In this document: in pieces, positions 6,255 through 8,086 of the stretch
Layout: each line of letters starts with the position of its first letter
Numbering within the stretch: the stretch's first letter is position 1
Assembly (NCBI GenBank): GCA_030837445.1
Contig: JAUPKM010000377.1
Span: 1-8,086 of the forward strand
DNA from: Actinomycetota bacterium
GTDB taxonomy: Bacteria > Actinomycetota > Actinomycetes > S36-B12 > UBA10799
Direction: 5' to 3'
DNA length: 8,086 nucleotides
Made by a program: the position numbers and the translations under genes
Notes under the pieces: generated by a model
Told to the model about the DNA's origin: nothing
Seen by the model: the letters and a program-made list of their open reading frames with translations, nothing else
Databases searched by the model: none

Positions 6255-8048
6255 GTGGCCGTTGCAGTCGTGCTGGAATCGGTCAGCGTCACTCTCGGCA
6301 CCAAGGTGGTGATCGATGACGTCACGTTGGGGCTGGACACCAGCCAGCGGGTCGGGGTCGTTGGGCGGAACGGAGCGGGGAAGTCGACGTTGCTGAGCTT
6401 GCTCGCAGGGACCTACGCGCCGGACAGTGGTCGTCGGGTCGCGACGGGCGGACTGACGACCGGTCTGCTGGTGCAGAACCCGCAGCGGTCGGAGCTGACT
6501 ATCGCCGAGCAGGTTATGGGCGAGGCCGATGACCACGCCTTCTGGGGTGATCCGCGGGTCCGGGATGTGATGGCCGGCCTGCTTGGGGCGAGTGCCACCG
6601 ACCAGCTGTCCGGTCGGCTGAGCACGCTGTCCGGCGGGGAGCGCCGAAGGGTCGAATTGGCGGCGTTGCTGGTGGACGACCCCGAACTGCTGCTACTGGA
6701 CGAACCGACGAACCATCTCGATGTGGAAGCCGTGGCCTGGCTCGCCGACTACCTCGTGCGGAGGCGGCGGGCGGTGGTCGTGATCACCCACGACAGGTGG
6801 TTCCTGGATGCGGTCTGCACCGACACCTGGGAGGTGGCCGCAGGTCGGGTACACCAGTACGAGGGTGGCTACGCCTCGTATGTGCTAGCCCGAGCCGAGC
6901 GCGACCGCGCCTCCGCCGCCGCGGAGGATCGGCGCCGCAACACCCTCCGAAAGGAACTTGCCTGGCTCCGTCGCGGTCCGCCGGCACGGACCAGCAAACC
7001 CAAATTCCGGATCGAAGCCGCCAACGCCCTGATCGATGATGAGCCCGCCCCGAGAGACAGTTTGGAGCTGAAGCGGGTGGCCACGGCCCGGCTGGGCAAG
7101 CAGGTGCTGGAACTGACCGAGGTCGAACTTGCGCCGGCGCCGGAGGTGGGCCCGGTGCTGGTCGCCCAGACGCTGCTACTCGGCCCGGCCGATCGACTGG
7201 GACTGCTCGGTCCGAACGGGGTGGGTAAGACGACGCTGCTGAAGCTGCTGGCCGGCGACGGTGACGTCGACCTGCGCAAGGGTCGACTCAAACGCGGCGC
7301 GACCGTGAAGGTCGGTGTACTGGGTCAGCAGCTCGCCGGTTTCGACCCCGAGGTGCGGGTGGGCGACTGGCTAGCCGAAGTCGGCAGCCATCTGCTGGTC
7401 ACCGACGGTCGGGAACTCACCGCCGGGCAGTTACTGGAAGCCTTCGGATTCACCGGGGGGGCGATCACCACCCGGCTCGGGGACCTGTCCGGCGGTGAGC
7501 TTCGCCGGCTCCATCTCCTCCGATTGATGTTGTCCGGGGTGAACGTGCTGCTCCTCGACGAACCCAGCAATGACCTCGATGTGGAGACGCTGGCCGAACT
7601 CGAGGACGTGTTGGATTCTTGGCCGGGCACGTTGCTGGTGATCTCGCACGATCGCTACTTCCTGGAGCGGACCACCGATCGGATCTACGCGATGTTCGGG
7701 GATCAGAGAATTCGGGACCTTCCCGGCGGAGTTGACGAGTACCTGGCGCTGCGCGCCGGCGCTGCTGGCGGAGCTGCCGCCGAGGGCGGCACTCCGCTGG
7801 CAGCGGCCGAAGCGGGGACGCCGTCGGTGTCGGCCGGGTCGAAGGCGCACGCCGCACGCAAAGAGATGGCTAGTCTCGAGCGACGCATCGCTTCGGCCGA
7901 TACCGAGATCGGGGCGCTGGCGGAGCAGATGGCTTCGGCGGCAACGGATCCGGTGGCGCTGCAGGAGTTGCACGTTCGGTTTGATGAGATGACCGCCACC
8001 CGGACCCGGCTGGAGGATCAATGGTTGGAACTGGCGGAGGAGTCATAG
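6255..8048 (+). CDS. uup: ABC-F family ATPase, Uup type
   Basis: Soluble protein with two ABC ATPase domains and no membrane segment. ABC-F proteins act on the ribosome from the E site; Uup is also tied to DNA branched intermediates and transposon excision in E. coli. At 597 aa it is of usual length (~600-640). First domain: Walker A GRNGAGKST (37-45), Q74, LSGGE (125-129), Walker B with Glu150 followed by PTNHLD, and H179. Second domain: GPNGVGKTT (319-327), Q358, LSGGE (411-415), Glu436 followed by PSNDLD, and H465. Both ATP sites look complete. The linker holds WLRRGPPARTSKPKFR (~237-252), a Uup-like basic segment, and there is no EttA-type arm insert. An Ala/Gly-rich hinge (~500-528) leads to a charged helical C-terminus (~530-597), consistent with the Uup C-terminal coiled coil. 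It is not a transporter, though often annotated as one. It lies 3 nt after ispE, and its stop abuts the next start. Subtype confidence is lower than family confidence. Confidence 0.9.
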   Translation: MAVAVVLESVSVTLGTKVVIDDVTLGLDTSQRVGVVGRNGAGKSTLLSLLAGTYAPDSGRRVATGGLTTGLLVQNPQRSELTIAEQVMGEADDHAFWGDPRVRDVMAGLLGASATDQLSGRLSTLSGGERRRVELAALLVDDPELLLLDEPTNHLDVEAVAWLADYLVRRRRAVVVITHDRWFLDAVCTDTWEVAAGRVHQYEGGYASYVLARAERDRASAAAEDRRRNTLRKELAWLRRGPPARTSKPKFRIEAANALIDDEPAPRDSLELKRVATARLGKQVLELTEVELAPAPEVGPVLVAQTLLLGPADRLGLLGPNGVGKTTLLKLLAGDGDVDLRKGRLKRGATVKVGVLGQQLAGFDPEVRVGDWLAEVGSHLLVTDGRELTAGQLLEAFGFTGGAITTRLGDLSGGELRRLHLLRLMLSGVNVLLLDEPSNDLDVETLAELEDVLDSWPGTLLVISHDRYFLERTTDRIYAMFGDQRIRDLPGGVDEYLALRAGAAGGAAAEGGTPLAAAEAGTPSVSAGSKAHAARKEMASLERRIASADTEIGALAEQMASAATDPVALQELHVRFDEMTATRTRLEDQWLELAEES

Positions 8049-8086
8049 GTGAGTACCGAGGAGCCAACCGACGGCGCGACCCCCGA
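8049..8086 (+). CDS. Start of an unidentified gene (cut by the right edge)
   Basis: GTG 8049 follows the Uup stop codon with no gap and is preceded by GGAGGAG (8036-8042), an excellent Shine-Dalgarno 6 nt upstream. The frame stays open for the 12 codons available (starting MSTEEPTDGATP), a hydrophilic acidic N-terminus with no signal peptide or recognisable motif. The spacing and ribosome-binding site argue for a real gene continuing the operon. Nothing can be said about its function. Confidence 0.65.
   Translation, partial: MSTEEPTDGATP

Noticed and set aside
1..8086. Search for a novel or mobile system (defence genes, CRISPR, transposase, tRNA, attachment sites)
   Set aside because: All coding space is taken by recognisable housekeeping genes with uniform base composition. 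I saw no direct-repeat arrays, terminal inverted repeats or RNA genes.

Overview
The window is a dense, GC-rich stretch of bacterial chromosome (about two thirds G+C by eye). All eight genes lie on the + strand with almost no intergenic DNA. Protein wording is close to actinobacterial orthologues: TypA and RsmI resemble what I recall of the Mycobacterium proteins, and MetRS resembles the Streptomyces type. The gene order rsmI, metG, tatD, rsmA, ispE, uup also matches the well-known actinobacterial neighbourhood. I infer a high-GC Actinomycetota chromosome but cannot name a genus.

Layout: (1) the 3' part of typA/bipA, a ribosome-associated GTPase, cut by the left edge; (2) rsmI, 16S rRNA C1402 2'-O-methyltransferase; (3) metG, methionyl-tRNA synthetase; (4) tatD, metal-dependent DNase; (5) rsmA/ksgA, 16S rRNA A1518/A1519 dimethyltransferase; (6) ispE, the CDP-methylerythritol kinase of non-mevalonate isoprenoid synthesis; (7) an ABC-F ATPase of the Uup type; (8) the first 12 codons of an unknown gene cut by the right edge. 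Gaps are 16, 10, -1, -4, 9, 3 and 0 nt, so the set reads as one co-directional operon, possibly with internal promoters before metG and ispE. No stretch over 20 nt lacks a gene.

Functionally, TypA, RsmI, RsmA, Uup and MetRS all serve ribosome maturation or translation. RsmI and RsmA modify the 3' end of 16S rRNA close to the decoding centre. TatD and IspE are passengers conserved at this locus.

I find no mobile element, CRISPR array, tRNA/rRNA, toxin-antitoxin or defence gene, and no novel system. The points worth a second look are small: two -10-like hexamers that reuse the upstream gene's stop codon and sit at leaderless spacing from the next start; a perfect 6-bp hairpin over the rsmA stop; the absence of rpfB between tatD and rsmA; typA directly upstream of rsmI; and a KMSKT variant in MetRS.
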